Shown: positions 1-11,513, numbered from the stretch's first letter. The stretch: 64,000 nucleotides of DNA from Beroe forskalii (GCA_011033025.1 WFMF01000184.1:186001-250000); one strand, 5' to 3'. Made by a program: numbers and translations. The notes: generated by a model not told the origin, from the sequence alone.

Positions 1-39
1 ATTCTGAATTATTGAATTAAGTTGTTAATTTTAACTCTG

Positions 40-440
40 ACTCCTGCTACCTCTGAGACCAGCCATCTTTGTCTCTCATCGTCTCTGACTCTCGTCACTT
101 CTGGTCCCAGTCACCTCAAAATTTCTTTGCCTTTGAATCCAGTCACTTCCGAGTCCACTCCATTCATTTCTCACTTCTAAAGTTCTAATTTCAGTCACTC
201 TGACTTCTTTCAGAGTCCAGCACTGACATCTAATCCTCGTCACCACTAACTCATGTACATCTGAGCCATTAGTCCAGTAAATCGTGTGACCAGTGACCTC
301 TAACTCAACTAAATAACACTGTGTCCAACTTTAATCTCAAAGGTTTTACTTCTATTTCTACAGCTGTACAGCCAATGACAGGGATCGAAGGATCCAAGTA
401 ATCAAGCCAGTGACGGTTAAGGAAGTGTAATCCATACTTA
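40..440. repeat. degenerate GAGTCA/TGACTC minisatellite, left block
   Basis: Loose tandem repeat of about 17-20 bp built on 'tcacctctgactc' and its variants. Order has decayed but the tgactc, cacctctg and gtcac words recur throughout. The same array type reappears at 3260-3960 and, on the opposite strand, at 52600-53275 and 55930-56230, always flanking a LINE copy. No coding potential seen. Confidence 0.6.
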
Positions 441-442
441 AT

Positions 443-928
443 TTGCCCGAGACTTCGCTGCAATCACCCCTTCATATTTGTTCCAATCTCATCCCCATCT
501 GGGAAGATAAGGCTCAGACCGAAGATAAGTTTTCAAATTTCTCATACAAAAATATGAATCCAATCACCTTCGCTTTTGAGTTTGATCCATTACTTTTCCA
601 GGTGCAGCTAATCAGAAATATTTCTCTTATTTTGAGAAAATAAGTAACAGAAAATATCCGAAGATTATCATCACTTAGGGTCATACATTGATTGATACTC
701 GGCTTAAAAAGAAGCATGGATTAAGCATGTGTTTTGATAAACAAACTACAGGAGTCCGAAGATAATCATCTCTTCTAATCTTAGCGAAGATAAATTGAAA
801 TATTGTAGACATGGTAGTTGAGCCAAAAATCTGTCTCCACATGTTTGAAAGGCAACTCCAAAAATTGAATGCAGTACAGAACGTTGAAATCTAACAAAGT
901 AACAACAATGAGTCACAAAATCATATCA
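443..928. other. unassigned spacer left of LINE copy A
   Basis: About 490 bases between the degenerate array and the point near 929 where LINE copy A stops matching copy B. It holds only short chance reading frames and no repeat or RNA gene I recognise. It could be an insertion or the flank of a deletion that removed the last 60 or so codons of the reverse transcriptase frame. Confidence 0.4.
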
Positions 929-3128
929 GGGTGTTTAACTTTGCTCCCGTCACAGCAGAAGATGCATCATACAGCGTTTTAGCAGATGATTTTGCTCTCC
1001 CATGTAGCTTAGGTAGTTTTGCTTTCCAGCCTAGTCTTTCGTTGTAGCTGAACTCCATATTGATGTCATTGGGTACTTTGTTGTTAAGGAGTTTCCACAC
1101 GTGTATGGTGATGAATCTCTCACGTCTTCTTTGAAGTGATTGTAATCCAAGGACTTGTAACCGTGCCCAGTAACTCATGTCCTTTAGGCCACAGATGTGC
1201 CTTATGAAGAAGCGTTGTAAATCCTCTATAGCTTTGATGTCCCCCAGCTTGTGAGGGTGCCACAAGGGGCTGCAGTATTCCAGCTTGCATCGAATTAGAG
1301 ATTTCCACAGTGTTAGCATCACCGGTGTACTTCGGTCTCTAAATACTCCAAGAACCCATCCTTCCAGTTTTCTAGCTCCAGCAACCATCGAGTTTATGTG
1401 GGTGGACCAATGATACTTGGAAGACAGTGAAACTCCCAAGTCCTTCACAACATCCTTGGAATCAAGGCTAAAACCCGCTGGAGTGTTGTAGTTGAACGTG
1501 CTAAATGGTAGTTCGTCCAGCCAATTGGGTCTCCCTGCTCTGTACAGTAACACAGGTACCCAAACTTACCCTCGTGCAAGACCATATTGTTTTGTATCGA
1601 CCAGTCCACAACCTTGTTGAGATCGCTTTGTAGGAGGGTCATTTCAGTCTCCTGGGTGATTGGTGCTGTGAGTCGAGTATCGTCAGCAAAACTTGCAGAG
1701 GATGCAAAGTCCACGACTTCTTCAAGGTCATTCACGTCAAGGAGGAAAAGCAAGGGGCCCAGAACAGTCCCCTGTGGTACTCCACTGGTAACATCTTCAG
1801 CTACAGAGTGTTGTCCATCAACAGTTACAATCTGTCTCCTGCCTGAAAGAAAGTCCTTAATCCATTGGTAGAGGCGACCTCCTATGCCATAGAACCGGAG
1901 CTTCTTCAGAAGTAAACTGTGATCGACCTTGTCAAACGCTTTGGAGAAATCCAGGTAAATCACGTCTGTTTCTATACCCATGGTCATGTTCTGGACTATG
2001 TTGTCGTAGTGAGCTAGAAGCTGGGTGAGGCAGCTGCGCCCTTTTCGGAATCCATGTTGTTTCTTGGATATCAGGGAGTTACCTTCTAGGAAGTCAACCA
2101 GCCTGTTCCTTATAACCCGTTCAAACACCTTTATGATGTGTGATGTAAGGGAAACTGGGCAATAGTTTTGTGGATCAGCTTTACTGTCTTTTTTGTGGAT
2201 AGGAGTTATAAATTGCTCTTTGAGCATGCTGGGTATTTTCCCGTTGGCAAAAGAATGATCCCAAAGCATGTGAATGGGGATGCAGAGATATTGCTTGAGT
2301 ATACATGTAGGGATACATTCGTGGGATGTGGAGGAGTAGGCATCAATCTCGTCAATGGCTTCTGCTACGTCGTCCAGTGTAAATTCCATGTCGGTGATAC
2401 TACACGTTGGGGGAGTGAGGTTCTCTGTTGTGTCGCATATGTCGCATATGTCGCATATTTGATGGGTCACTAAACACCGAAACATAATGCTTCTGAAGGA
2501 TGTCCGCTATTGTCTTTGGGTCTGTCTGGAGTTCGTTGTTATCATCCCTCAGCGGCATAATATTGCTTTTCAGCTTCGAGAACTTCTTAGCATAACTGAA
2601 GAAAAACTTTGGATTTTTCTTCACTGCAGTTACAGCCTTTACTTCCTTCCTAGTGAACTCAGTGTCGATTGCATCTCTGATATCGATGCAAAGAAGGCTG
2701 ATACTGTCCCTGGTTTGCTGTATTAGAGGAGAGTTGGGGTCACTGGCTTCAATGGCCCTGAGTCTGCATTTCTGTTTTCTCATCCTCCGTTTGAGGACCT
2801 GCTTCTTCCTGTTCCTAGGCTTGGGTTTGGCAGTATTGGAGGTGCTGGTTTGCGACTTTTTAGGACAGTGTTGTAAGGAAATTTGGAGAATGGTTAGCCT
2901 TATGAGTTCCATGAACATTGCACCATCGTCATCACCCTCTAGTAAACATGACTTCTGTAGTCCGTTCCAGTCGATGCCCTGCAAGTCCTCATTCATCTTG
3001 TCGAAGTCGCCCTTAAAGCAGTTGAGGGATTTGAATGAGTAGGGGTCAATATGTAGAACCCCCTGTGATGACTTGGTAGGTGCCCAGTCGATGGCAGATG
3101 TCACAGTCACTATGTCATGGTCAGAGTT
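929..3128 (-). pseudogene. CR1-like LINE reverse transcriptase, copy A, 5'-truncated and frameshifted
   Basis: Non-LTR retrotransposon pol remnant. On the minus strand it starts with the end of an APE-type endonuclease domain (SDHD, about 3114-3125), then a linker, then reverse transcriptase with motif A (LDFSKAFDKVDH), motif B (SGVPQGTVLGP) and the catalytic FADD (SFADDTRL), then a C-terminal region. The reading is split over three frames, with shifts near 2440 and 1550; both shifts are shared with copy B, so the element was already dead before duplication. A stop lies just upstream of SDHD and the rest of the endonuclease is missing. The 3' end is cut at about 929, losing roughly 60 residues that copy B retains. 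A CDICDIC stretch marks a local 9-bp triplication. The clade (CR1/L2-like within the jockey group) is inferred from the motifs. Confidence 0.85.
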
Positions 3129-3259
3129 GGAGCAACGATTTTATGTGCTCAAGCAAAAATAAATCGTATACAATCATATTGGTTGAAATTTGTGATCAAA
3201 GGGAGCAGACCTCAAAAAAGTCACAAAATATTACTGTATGATTTGGATTTAATTTTTTT

Positions 3260-3990
3260 TTGGATATGGGACGTCTGACTCCCGTCTCACCTGAGTCCAG
3301 CCAAATCTGTTTCCCGTTGAACCACTGACTTCAGTCACCTCTGAGCCTTGTCATCTTTGACTCTCATTAATTCTGAAACCTGTCACCACTGAGTTTACCA
3401 ACCTAGTCTGAGTCCTGAAACCTTTGGTCCAGTTAAGCAGTTACTCCTGACACTCGCCACCTCTGACTCCTTATCTTTAATAAGCCCATTCACTCTGGTC
3501 TCTTGTTATCGCTGAGTCAGGTCATTTATTTCTCCAGTACTCCAATGACCTATGGCTTAATTCATCTAATTCTAAGCATCTTTGAGTTCAGAGATGTCCG
3601 GGTACAATCACCTCTGACTCTCTTCACATTTCACTTCAGAATTTTGTCCCCTCTGACTTTTTCACCTCTGAGTCCAGACTTCAGTCGCCTCACTGCCTCA
3701 TACTCGAGACTTATTATCTCTCAACTCTCAAGCCACTTCTTAATACCTAGCCTCTTACACTGGTCAACTCTGGGCCCCAATTGTAACATGATGTTACCTC
3801 TTGTCACCCCAAAGCCCAGTCACATTTGACTCTCGTCAACTCTAAATCTAAAAGTCCAGTGACAGCTATTCTGACTGTCCTCACCTCTACTCCTCTAATT
3901 TCATTCTCCTCTGACTCTTGTATCGTCTGAGTCCTTTACTCACCCATGACTCTTGTCTCCTCTGATTGTGATTCAGTTGCATTACGCCAG
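3260..3990. repeat. degenerate TGACTC minisatellite, right block of copy A
   Basis: Same family as the block at 40-440: repeated ctctgactc, gagtccag and tcacc words with a ~17-20 bp spacing. It directly abuts the 5' end of LINE copy A. The reverse complement of this block flanks copy B at 52600-53275 with near-identical content, so array plus LINE were duplicated together. Confidence 0.65.
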
Positions 3991-4017
3991 TATATCACTT
4001 TTAAATTCGTTGATATA

Positions 4018-5870
4018 CGGGTATTTGACCCACAAAATATATACGATTTTTCAAATAGCTCTAATCCAGAGAAATTGAGTTGGATTGGTCTAATAAGGAT
4101 TGATTATTGTAACAAAAGGCTTAAAAAAGTTTTCCACATCGATTGTAACCAAAAAGTAAGCCCTTTAGTGGTCGAAAATTTTCTGTGAAAACACCCTTCA
4201 TTTTTGCCATGACCCACAAAATATACAACATGAAAAATATGAAATTGTTTCAAAAGCATTAACCTTAATAACAAAAATTTTTGTTTGATTATACTATTTT
4301 GATACTATTTTGATCACCGAAATAAAAAATTTGGGATCTCATCATCTTTGCGGTTGATCTTCTGATCCATGAAAGTTGTAAGAGCCCCACAAAATGACAC
4401 TCAAATCAAGGAAAAGGGTTATATTTTTTTGAAATTATGATTTAGAAGAAATTTCTCTTTGATGAATTAGTCCCTCATCAGCTCAAATAACATAAACTGC
4501 AAGCCATATGCACTATGCCAACTCAGAGTTTTTCTAAAATTGATTTTTTGGATTATATTATATTTTGTGGGGCAATACCTCATAAGCTTCAAATCTTGTG
4601 TATTCATACACTCAAAACTACTTTAGACGTTGGTCTGAAAAGTTTATGAAGACAGAAAATCATTGTTTGAGGGTTTATTAAGGGCTTTATTGTGAAAAAT
4701 TATGATTTTTTTTTTTCGGGGGTATCTATGGATGATAGCCAATTGGATATTGCTCAGGTGCATTTTGTCCTTTGATTAAAGTTCAGACTATTATTTCCCC
4801 GTCAATTAATGGACAGGAATTAGATGTTTTGTTGACATACGACTTTTTAACAAGTTAAGATGGATTTTCTCCAATTGATAATGCCTTTTTGTGGTTTTTG
4901 GTCAGGAACATCTATCATAATTTGCAATCATTGAATGTGAAAAAGTGGAAACAATGCAGTAGGTCATGGAACCAGATGAACATGAGAATCAATAAATAAT
5001 AATTGTTAAGTTTATTATTAATTTAGTTGTAGTGAAAGATTCACATTCAATCATATTGATTTGAGTTTCAAAGTTCGAACTCAAACTCAACCACTGCACT
5101 GATTTTGATGAAACTCATCAGTCACCTGTCGATAAATTTGCTAAAATTCAAGAAAATTGATGGTTAAAGCAAACAATCTTCTGCTTTTTGATATGTGAAC
5201 AACCTTCACTTAGTGGTCCTTACATGATTCATCTTTATTTCACTGCATTTGCTTCAAACACAACTTTTTACAGAAATCATATAAATTTTGTGGGGCATAT
5301 TTGAAATATAGTGTTATTTTGTGGGGCATTGTAAATATCGGTTTTTTACACTCTCTTCAGAAACTTTCAGCCTCATTGTGAATTAAATGCTTCTTCAATA
5401 GTATTCATCCTATAATGAAGTCAAATGAGCATAATAGACGTGTTGAGGTTCATGAAAACCTTGAATTTAGCTTTGTTATTTTGTGGGGCATTCCATGTTA
5501 TTTTGTGGGGCATAGTCAATTTTTTTGAATAATTCTTATATTTTACAAAATTTGATCATGGAATTGCTTATATCAATTTGAAATTGATGGAGAATTATTC
5601 AACTATTCGATTTATAACAGATTTCTCAAAGATATTGAGGATATATGCAAATCAATTTTCCTAATCATCAACATTTTCCCTTTCAAGGGAAAATTTGGAA
5701 GGAAAAAAAATCACCTAAAGCAATGATATTGATCAGGAAATCTTCACATATGACACTATTTTATGTTTCATTAGCTTTAACAGTATGAAAAATCATATTT
5801 ATTTACTTATATGATGAAAAAGAAAATTATATATTTTGTGGGGCGTGTTATTTTGTGGGGCATATACCCG
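4018..5870. mobile_element. 1,853-bp TIR element with TA target duplication
   Basis: Ends read CGGGTATTTGACCC at the left and, reversed, CGGGTATATGCCCC at the right, each followed by ACAAAATA. It is flanked by TA (4016-4017 and 5871-5872). The inverted copy B at about 52530 has the uninterrupted sequence with a single TA, so boundaries and target duplication are directly demonstrated. The interior is AT-rich with no transposase-like frame and many dispersed copies of TTTTGTGGGGCA, clustered toward the right end. A TA duplication fits the Tc1/mariner group or a similar family; the element is non-autonomous. Confidence 0.9.
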
Positions 5871-5936
5871 TAGCAGCAAGGTTTACACCGTTACTCTGTG
5901 CTTATGTGAACAAGTAAAAGTGATGCCCAGCACCAG

Positions 5937-6860
5937 CCCAGATCAATATCATAATTAATTGGTCGCCCCCGAAAGTGAATTTGGTCTCCCTATTTTGGCC
6001 ACGTAATTTAATTAAGAAATTTTGTTAATATGATGTCAAATTAAAATCGAAAGTTCATGGCAAAATCTGAAGACTGAAACCTATGCATCAAACGCGCACC
6101 TGAAATCCTATTCACTAGGTATAATTTATGTTCAATCATGTCAGTACCTATAGTACCTACTCAGTACTCGACGTGAAAAATCCAACACAATCAGCGGAAA
6201 CGGATCAATGAATATCTCCTGAATTCCCGTCTGAACGTGAAAGCGTTGTAACGTGTGAACCAAATTAACTCCTAGGTCATAGGTGCAAATCGCCGTTACA
6301 TTTATTTCATCATTCAGCTCGGTTCAGCTATGTAAAATTATATCTGCTTGGCTCAAAAGTCTCGAAGTAACGTATCGGATTACTCATCTTGATATAGCAA
6401 CAATCATACTCTCCTCCTCACTGCGTTGAGGCTCCAAATCTAATTTGATTAGGGTCCAAATCGAATGAAACCAAGAGATATTATTCAAACTAAATTACGA
6501 CCAACGTTGAAGTAACATTTTCGTTCGTTTGGGGGTCAGATTCATGAAACCTGCGAACGCGTTCGTCTTGAGCTCGCTATTAATAAGATTACGACAAGGA
6601 ACAGGAATTGCTATCACCTAGCACAAGCTGCACATTAAACAATAGATGATTCCGATATAGAGTAGTAAGTATCAAGTAGGTAGGTACTGGCTTTCTAGGT
6701 ATTATAAAAATTGATTGAATGAATAAAATGATGCATTGTTGTTAATGGAGTTAAGTATTAAACTAAAGAACTAATTGATAAAACAGTAAATTTTTTGATT
6801 AATCCACTCAAATTTGGTCGCCCCCATATGAACCTTCGTTCGCCATGATATTGATTAGGG
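5937..6860. mobile_element. 924-bp TIR element with 8-bp target duplication
   Basis: Flanked by a perfect duplication AGCACCAG (5929-5936 and 6861-6868). Terminal repeats are CCCAGATCAATATCAT and, reversed from the right end, CCCTAATCAATATCAT. Copy B (about 52462-52470) has one AGCACCAG and no insert, which proves the boundaries. A GGTCGCCCCC word occurs near both ends in direct orientation. No protein is encoded. An 8-bp duplication fits hAT, P or Merlin-type elements; the CCC start does not let me choose. Confidence 0.88.
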
Positions 6861-7041
6861 AGCACCAGGAAGTGCAAGAATTGGTAAAGCGAAATTGTGT
6901 TCCATTCCTCGATAGCTCGATAAAGCTTTCAACAGACTAGGGATTACCAGCACGGGACTGCTGAACATGGCTGTTGTATAAGAGCAAAGCAGGACGAAAC
7001 TGCAGTGCTGTTGCGTGAACCAGTGTGCTTGATGAGCAGTC
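6861..7041. other. bridge segment shared with inverted copy B
   Basis: This stretch matches the reverse complement of about 52290-52470 with only scattered differences. It joins the ORF1-like fragment to the arrayed LINE unit in both copies. No gene seen. Confidence 0.6.
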
Positions 7042-7731
7042 TTGTGCAGACTACAAGACCACAATATCTCACAGTATTGCTGCACGGCAGCGGAGTCGAT
7101 TGATGCTCAGAAGACCATCATCAAACTCTGGTCAGAACTGATATCAGTGAAGGAAGAGCAGCTAGAAGGGATCGGGACTACCGTTAAGACGTCACTGTTA
7201 AGGAAGAGATCAAATCTTTCAGCGCAGCTGTTCAGGGCAACGTTATGGAGAAGCCTGTCGGCCAGACAATACTGGAAAAGGTCGTTGAAGATGTCATTCA
7301 GGAAGAAGATTGCGCCAAGAATGTGATGATCTTTGTTCTCGAAGAAGAAAGTGAAGAATATTTGGGTGGCAAGGTAAACGAGCTTCTACATTCATTGGGA
7401 GAGAAACCCCGTGTTGAAGGTTGTCGTGTTGGAAACCCAGTGGCGGAACTGAAAGGCCTGTTTAGGCAACAAAAGCTTCGTCCTCAGTTGCAAATCAGAT
7501 ACTCGTCAAGTCTAGGAAACTTTCTTAGATAAGTACTGTGAGAAAGTGTTTATCAACCCGGACAGATCTCCAGAGGAGAAAGAACTGCGGAGGGAGCTGG
7601 TGAAGGAAGTGAAACGCTTGTCAGAAGAAGACAAAGAAAAGAGCACTATCTCAAGAACAGGCATGTTTGCAGTTTTCAAAGGAGTAAGGGAGGACAACAT
7701 AGGGATTAGGGTCATGTGTACCATAATATGA
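7042..7731 (+). pseudogene. LINE ORF1-like protein fragment, broken
   Basis: Three overlapping pieces in different frames give a recognisable order: a coiled-coil-like stretch (SELISVKEEQLEGI), an RRM-like stretch (NVMIFVLEEESEEY, then GEKPRVEGCRVG) and a basic tail (VFINPDRSPEEKELRREL). This combination is common in ORF1 proteins of invertebrate LINEs. The first ~210 bases match copy B at 52055-52300 in inverted orientation; beyond about 7255 the two diverge. It lies on the opposite strand from the LINE pol in both copies, so it is not the ORF1 of that same insertion in normal order. Frameshifts and stops make it a pseudogene. Confidence 0.65.
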
Positions 7732-7834
7732 CAATCAGCTGGAGACTCGCACGGTGTCATATTCTGGTTTTGAATCTGGTTGACTCAGTTTGTTTGTGTT
7801 TTTAAGTTTTTAGTTTCTCGGTGTGAGTAAACAA

Positions 7835-8855
7835 CTTTAAAGGTAGAAAGGCGATGTCAAGACTCAAGGTATTATGGCGATGTCAGGTAGTAAAGCGACG
7901 TCAAGGAAGTAAAGCAGTGTCAAATAAGTAGAATGTATTAAAGCGACGCCAAGATATTAAAGTGATGTCAAGCATGTAAGACGGTGTCTAGGAAGTAAGG
8001 CGGTATGATGGTAGTTTAGCGGTGCAAGCAGCCAAGTTAGTAAAGGTAGTACCGTGATATTAGGGCAGTTAACTTAATTTAGAGCGGTGTCAAGGAAGTG
8101 AGGCAGTGGCAAGGCGATGAGGTGGTATCAGGTAGTAAACCGACGCCAAGAAAGTGGATTTATAGTGTTATTAAATAGTGTTATTTGATAGTAATATTTA
8201 CAGTAAAACACAAAAACTGTGTCAACGGAGTAAAACGGTGTCAACGTAGTAGAGTAGCTTTAAGGACGTATGTCGTGAGACGGTGTCAAGGAAGTATAAA
8301 GGAATTGTCACGAGAGTTAAGTGGTTCCAGCAGTCACGGTAGTAAAGTTTTAAAGTGGTAGTAAGGTGAGTAAGGTGGTATCAGGGCAGTTAACTTATTA
8401 AAGCGGTGTCTAGTAAGTGAGGCAGTTTCACGGTAGTAAGGCGGTGCCAGGTAGTAAAGCATAGTCAGAGAGTAAAGCGGTGTCAAATAAGTATTTTGTA
8501 CACTGAAACGGTGTCAAGGTAGTACTAGTAAGGCGATTCAAAGGTAGTAAGGCGGTGCCACGCGGTAGTTAAGCATTGCTGCAGCCAAGGAAGTAAAGCG
8601 GTGTGAAGGTAGTTATTTGTCAATGAAGTAAAAATAAAATGGTGTCAAGGTAGTCAGTCGGTGGCAAGACAGTAAGGGAGCACTTAGGTATTAGTAAAAG
8701 CGGTTCCAAGGTATTAGAGTAGTGTCAAGGTAGCGAACTTGTTAAGCAGTGTTAAGGTTGTAAAGCAATGACAAGGTAGCAAAGTGGTGTCAAAGAAATA
8801 AAGCAGTGTCAAGGTATTAAAACAGTTAAAAAAGGTGTCAAGGTTCAGGTGGGTA
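7835..8855. repeat. degenerate ~20-bp minisatellite, AAGCGGTGTCAAGGTAGT type
   Basis: About 1 kb of tandem units with the core 'gtagtaaagcggtgtcaagg' and many point changes and indels, in one orientation. Spacing is about 18-21 bp. No reading frame survives. It starts about 100 bp after the ORF1-like fragment. Confidence 0.8.
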
Positions 8856-9345
8856 CAGGTAGATGTACCTGATGGAAATTCACATTTTTGTTACATGACT
8901 GGAATAAAGTCTCCTTGAGTTCCCGACGGGAACTGAAAAATGAATAATCGAACTGAAATTTTTGGGGAAATCTGAAACTAAACAAACTCTGGCAATGGTA
9001 CCTGATTAATGGAGTAAAACAAAGTAGGCAAATAGGGGTTAAATTTTTCGGGCTTGCCCCCCCCATATAATTGGGCTTAATGCTTATCCAGGGTATTTCA
9101 ATTGATCTCCTTTTCTGCCCGTAAAAACCCGTAATATAATTGTGGTTTTAGCCGTGTTGAGTTACTCAAGTTATGTGTTGCAGTGATAAGTAGAAATTTC
9201 TTACTGTATTCATTGAATATTAGTTGAAATTTTGAAATTCAAGAAAAATAATGATCGGCATTTTCTTCCGAATGACCAGAAACTTGAAAGTATATCATTT
9301 TGTTCACAATGTTACTTGTGTGTACAGTGTAGTTTATAATTAATT
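8856..9345. other. spacer with a poly-C tract
   Basis: Unassigned sequence. A C-run near 9057-9064 is followed by CATATAATT, a combination that returns near 40188-40208. No gene recognised. Confidence 0.4.
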
Positions 9346-9374
9346 AAAGTGTATAATTTGATAATTGATGACGT

Positions 9375-9815
9375 CATACGGGTTTCCACCGTTTTTTATG
9401 GGTTTGAACGGGCCTTCACGGTTTTTTTGCGGGTTTTCGTGGATTTTTATGGATTTTCACGTGTTCTTACGGTCTTTGCGAGCTCTTGCGGTTTTTCGCG
9501 GGTTTTAACAAGTTCTTGCGGATTTTCTACGGGTTTTTACGAGCTAATGCGGGTTTTCACGGGTTTTGACGAGCTATTGCGGGTTTTTACGGGTTTTGAC
9601 GAGCTATTGCGGGTTTTTACGGGTTTTGACGAGCTTTTGCGGGTTTTTACGGGTTTTGACGAGCTATTGCGGGTTTTTGCGGGTTTTTCGCGAGTTATTG
9701 CGGGTTTTCTCGGGTTTTAACGAGCTAATGCGGTTTTTGCGGGGTATGACGGTTTTTTCGGGTTATTGCGGGTTATTGCGGTTTATTACGAGTTCAGTAC
9801 GGGTTTTTTCCTAGT
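9375..9815 (+). repeat. ACGGGTTTT minisatellite (10-bp and 30-bp higher-order units)
   Basis: Decamers of the form RCGGGTTTTT are tandemly repeated; between about 9545 and 9680 they form a 30-bp higher unit (gcgggtttttacgggttttg plus acgagctatt). The period keeps long frames open, giving false proteins rich in FTGFDELLRV. A related array in opposite orientation is at 58310-58680. Confidence 0.88.
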
Positions 9816-10340
9816 TGTCACTTTTTATTTCGAGACACATGCGCTTTTTTGAGATAATTTGTTCAAAAATCCCGGTGTCCGACGTTACTTGGGGCCTTAA
9901 TAACTGACTTCATGCTTGTTTCGCGATTTCGCTACGGATTTGTTTACTTAATACCGTACATGTTCCAGAGAAATACTTTCTCAGTGTCAATACCAATTTC
10001 AAGATCTCTTTTTGATTTATTATTTTCAAAAGCTTGGCTCCTAGTATATAATAAAAATCTAACTGTGCTCGGTGACCTCCGTAATCTCTGCCCACCACTC
10101 ATGCTCTCATGCGATACCGCTGGTATTTTTAAATTTGACAAACGTCACTGACATGATTATTTCGATCTTTGTCAAGGTTTATTGGTGATGTCGGACAAAT
10201 GCACGCTGAACTGGTGCCCTGTCTGTAATAAACATTACCCTTCCCTCATCGTACTCGAGATTTACCTTGTTATTATAATCTATGGGGGTTATATCTACGA
10301 GGATTATATTTTTATATATTCTACCGCATAATAGAATTAA
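9816..10340. other. unassigned spacer
   Basis: No convincing exon, RNA gene or repeat seen; only short overlapping frames on both strands. Confidence 0.35.
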
Positions 10341-10351
10341 ATTACGAACCA

Positions 10352-10964
10352 ACCTTTTTCCCAATGTTCTCTGCATTGAGTGATTTTCTCGGAAGTTGTG
10401 TATGCATTTGATGCTCTCACGTTCTCGAACCATCGTGGAAAGCTAATGGCTGGCTTCGTGATGGTGGTTTTCACCAGCTTTTCGTTGGTAGATTTGTAGC
10501 CTGTAAATTGGAATGTCTTGATATCAGGGCGCTGGCAAGCGCCCGCAGCCACGGAAAAGCCCCTATATATATTATATATCTTGTCTACAAGATCAGTTGA
10601 TATTTCTAACACAGTAAAAACTAGAACGAATGAGACCTTCGCATGAATGAATAGAAGAAATGGTGGGTAAGCAATGATGAAGGAAATCCAAAGCATATAT
10701 ACGTTATCAATTATCGATAAAAAATACCCCAAAATACTCAAATAGCCCGGTCACCACTCACCAACAATAAACTTGCCAGCAACAATTTTTACCTGGTAAA
10801 AATTTTGCTTCTCCTATCAGCATTCCAGTATTTTCTATAATGATCCATCCTCCGACTTGTATCTCTCCGGCGAGGAACTTGACCATGCATAGCAGTAGTA
10901 GCATGAACATTGCTATTATGTTAATGATAATTTGACTAGGTGATAGTGGATCACAATTATTCAA
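10352..10964 (-). CDS. possible exons of an unrecognised gene
   Basis: Two coding-like pieces on the minus strand. 10561-10352 encodes about 70 residues (FQFTGYKSTNEKL, ISFPRWFENV) and ends at AAAAAG|GTTGGT. 10964-10797 starts with ATG, has a hydrophobic run (IIAMFMLLLLCMVKFL) that could be a signal anchor, and ends at CCAG|GTAAAA. The reading phases of the two pieces do not match directly, so an exon may be missing or one piece may be chance. No family recognised. It lies just past the end of the DUF6589-like gene. Confidence 0.25.
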
Positions 10965-11513
10965 TTGCTTATTGCATTATTATAATTACTCGAAAACGGA
11001 ACTCTATCAATTGTCTCCGTCTTACTGCTAACTGCCTTTAGATAATCTCAAATTTTGCCAAGAAGTATTCTACCAATGTAACAACAAACATTATCAACCA
11101 ATGGCCATTCTTCCGAGCAGTGTCACAAAATTCAAAAGTGAAAGAGCACTAAGCATTAAGCAACTGGTATTCGTCCATTGAATGTCGTTTGAAAAGTTTA
11201 ATGTTTTTTGTTGCATTGTTAGACAAGAAAGAATGATTCATAAAAATGATATGATATAACATAAAATATTATATTCAGCACCAAGACTGATTCAAAATTT
11301 TTAAGTCAGTGAAAAAACAACCTTAAAACAACGTCTTTATAGCTTTATAGACTAATAAAATTTCGAGTGCGCATGTATAAAGTAAAATTTCATTTCAAGC
11401 AAGTTTGTACTGCTAATTAGGTATAATTTCGTGGTACCAGTTTAGTGTTTATCGCAGCTTACTCAGGAACATGGTCGATAATATGAGCCTGATAGGGGTA
11501 TAATCTTATAATG
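10965..11513. other. 3' flank of the DUF6589-like gene
   Basis: AT-rich sequence with no gene seen. It would contain the cleavage site of the gene that ends at 11516. Confidence 0.35.

Noticed and set aside
1587-1871. Plus-strand frames opposite the LINE RT (also 2168-3042 and the mirror set at 53861-55006)
   Set aside because: Antisense shadows of the RT coding sequence.
1445-2485. Programmed frameshifting in the LINE
   Set aside because: The frame changes lack an evident slippery site and stops are common nearby; shared ancestral lesions are simpler.
9349-9814. Long open frames with repeated FTGFDELLRV-like sequence, and the mirror set at 58286-58708
   Set aside because: They are products of 10-bp and 30-bp tandem DNA units open in several frames at once, with no start, splice or domain evidence.
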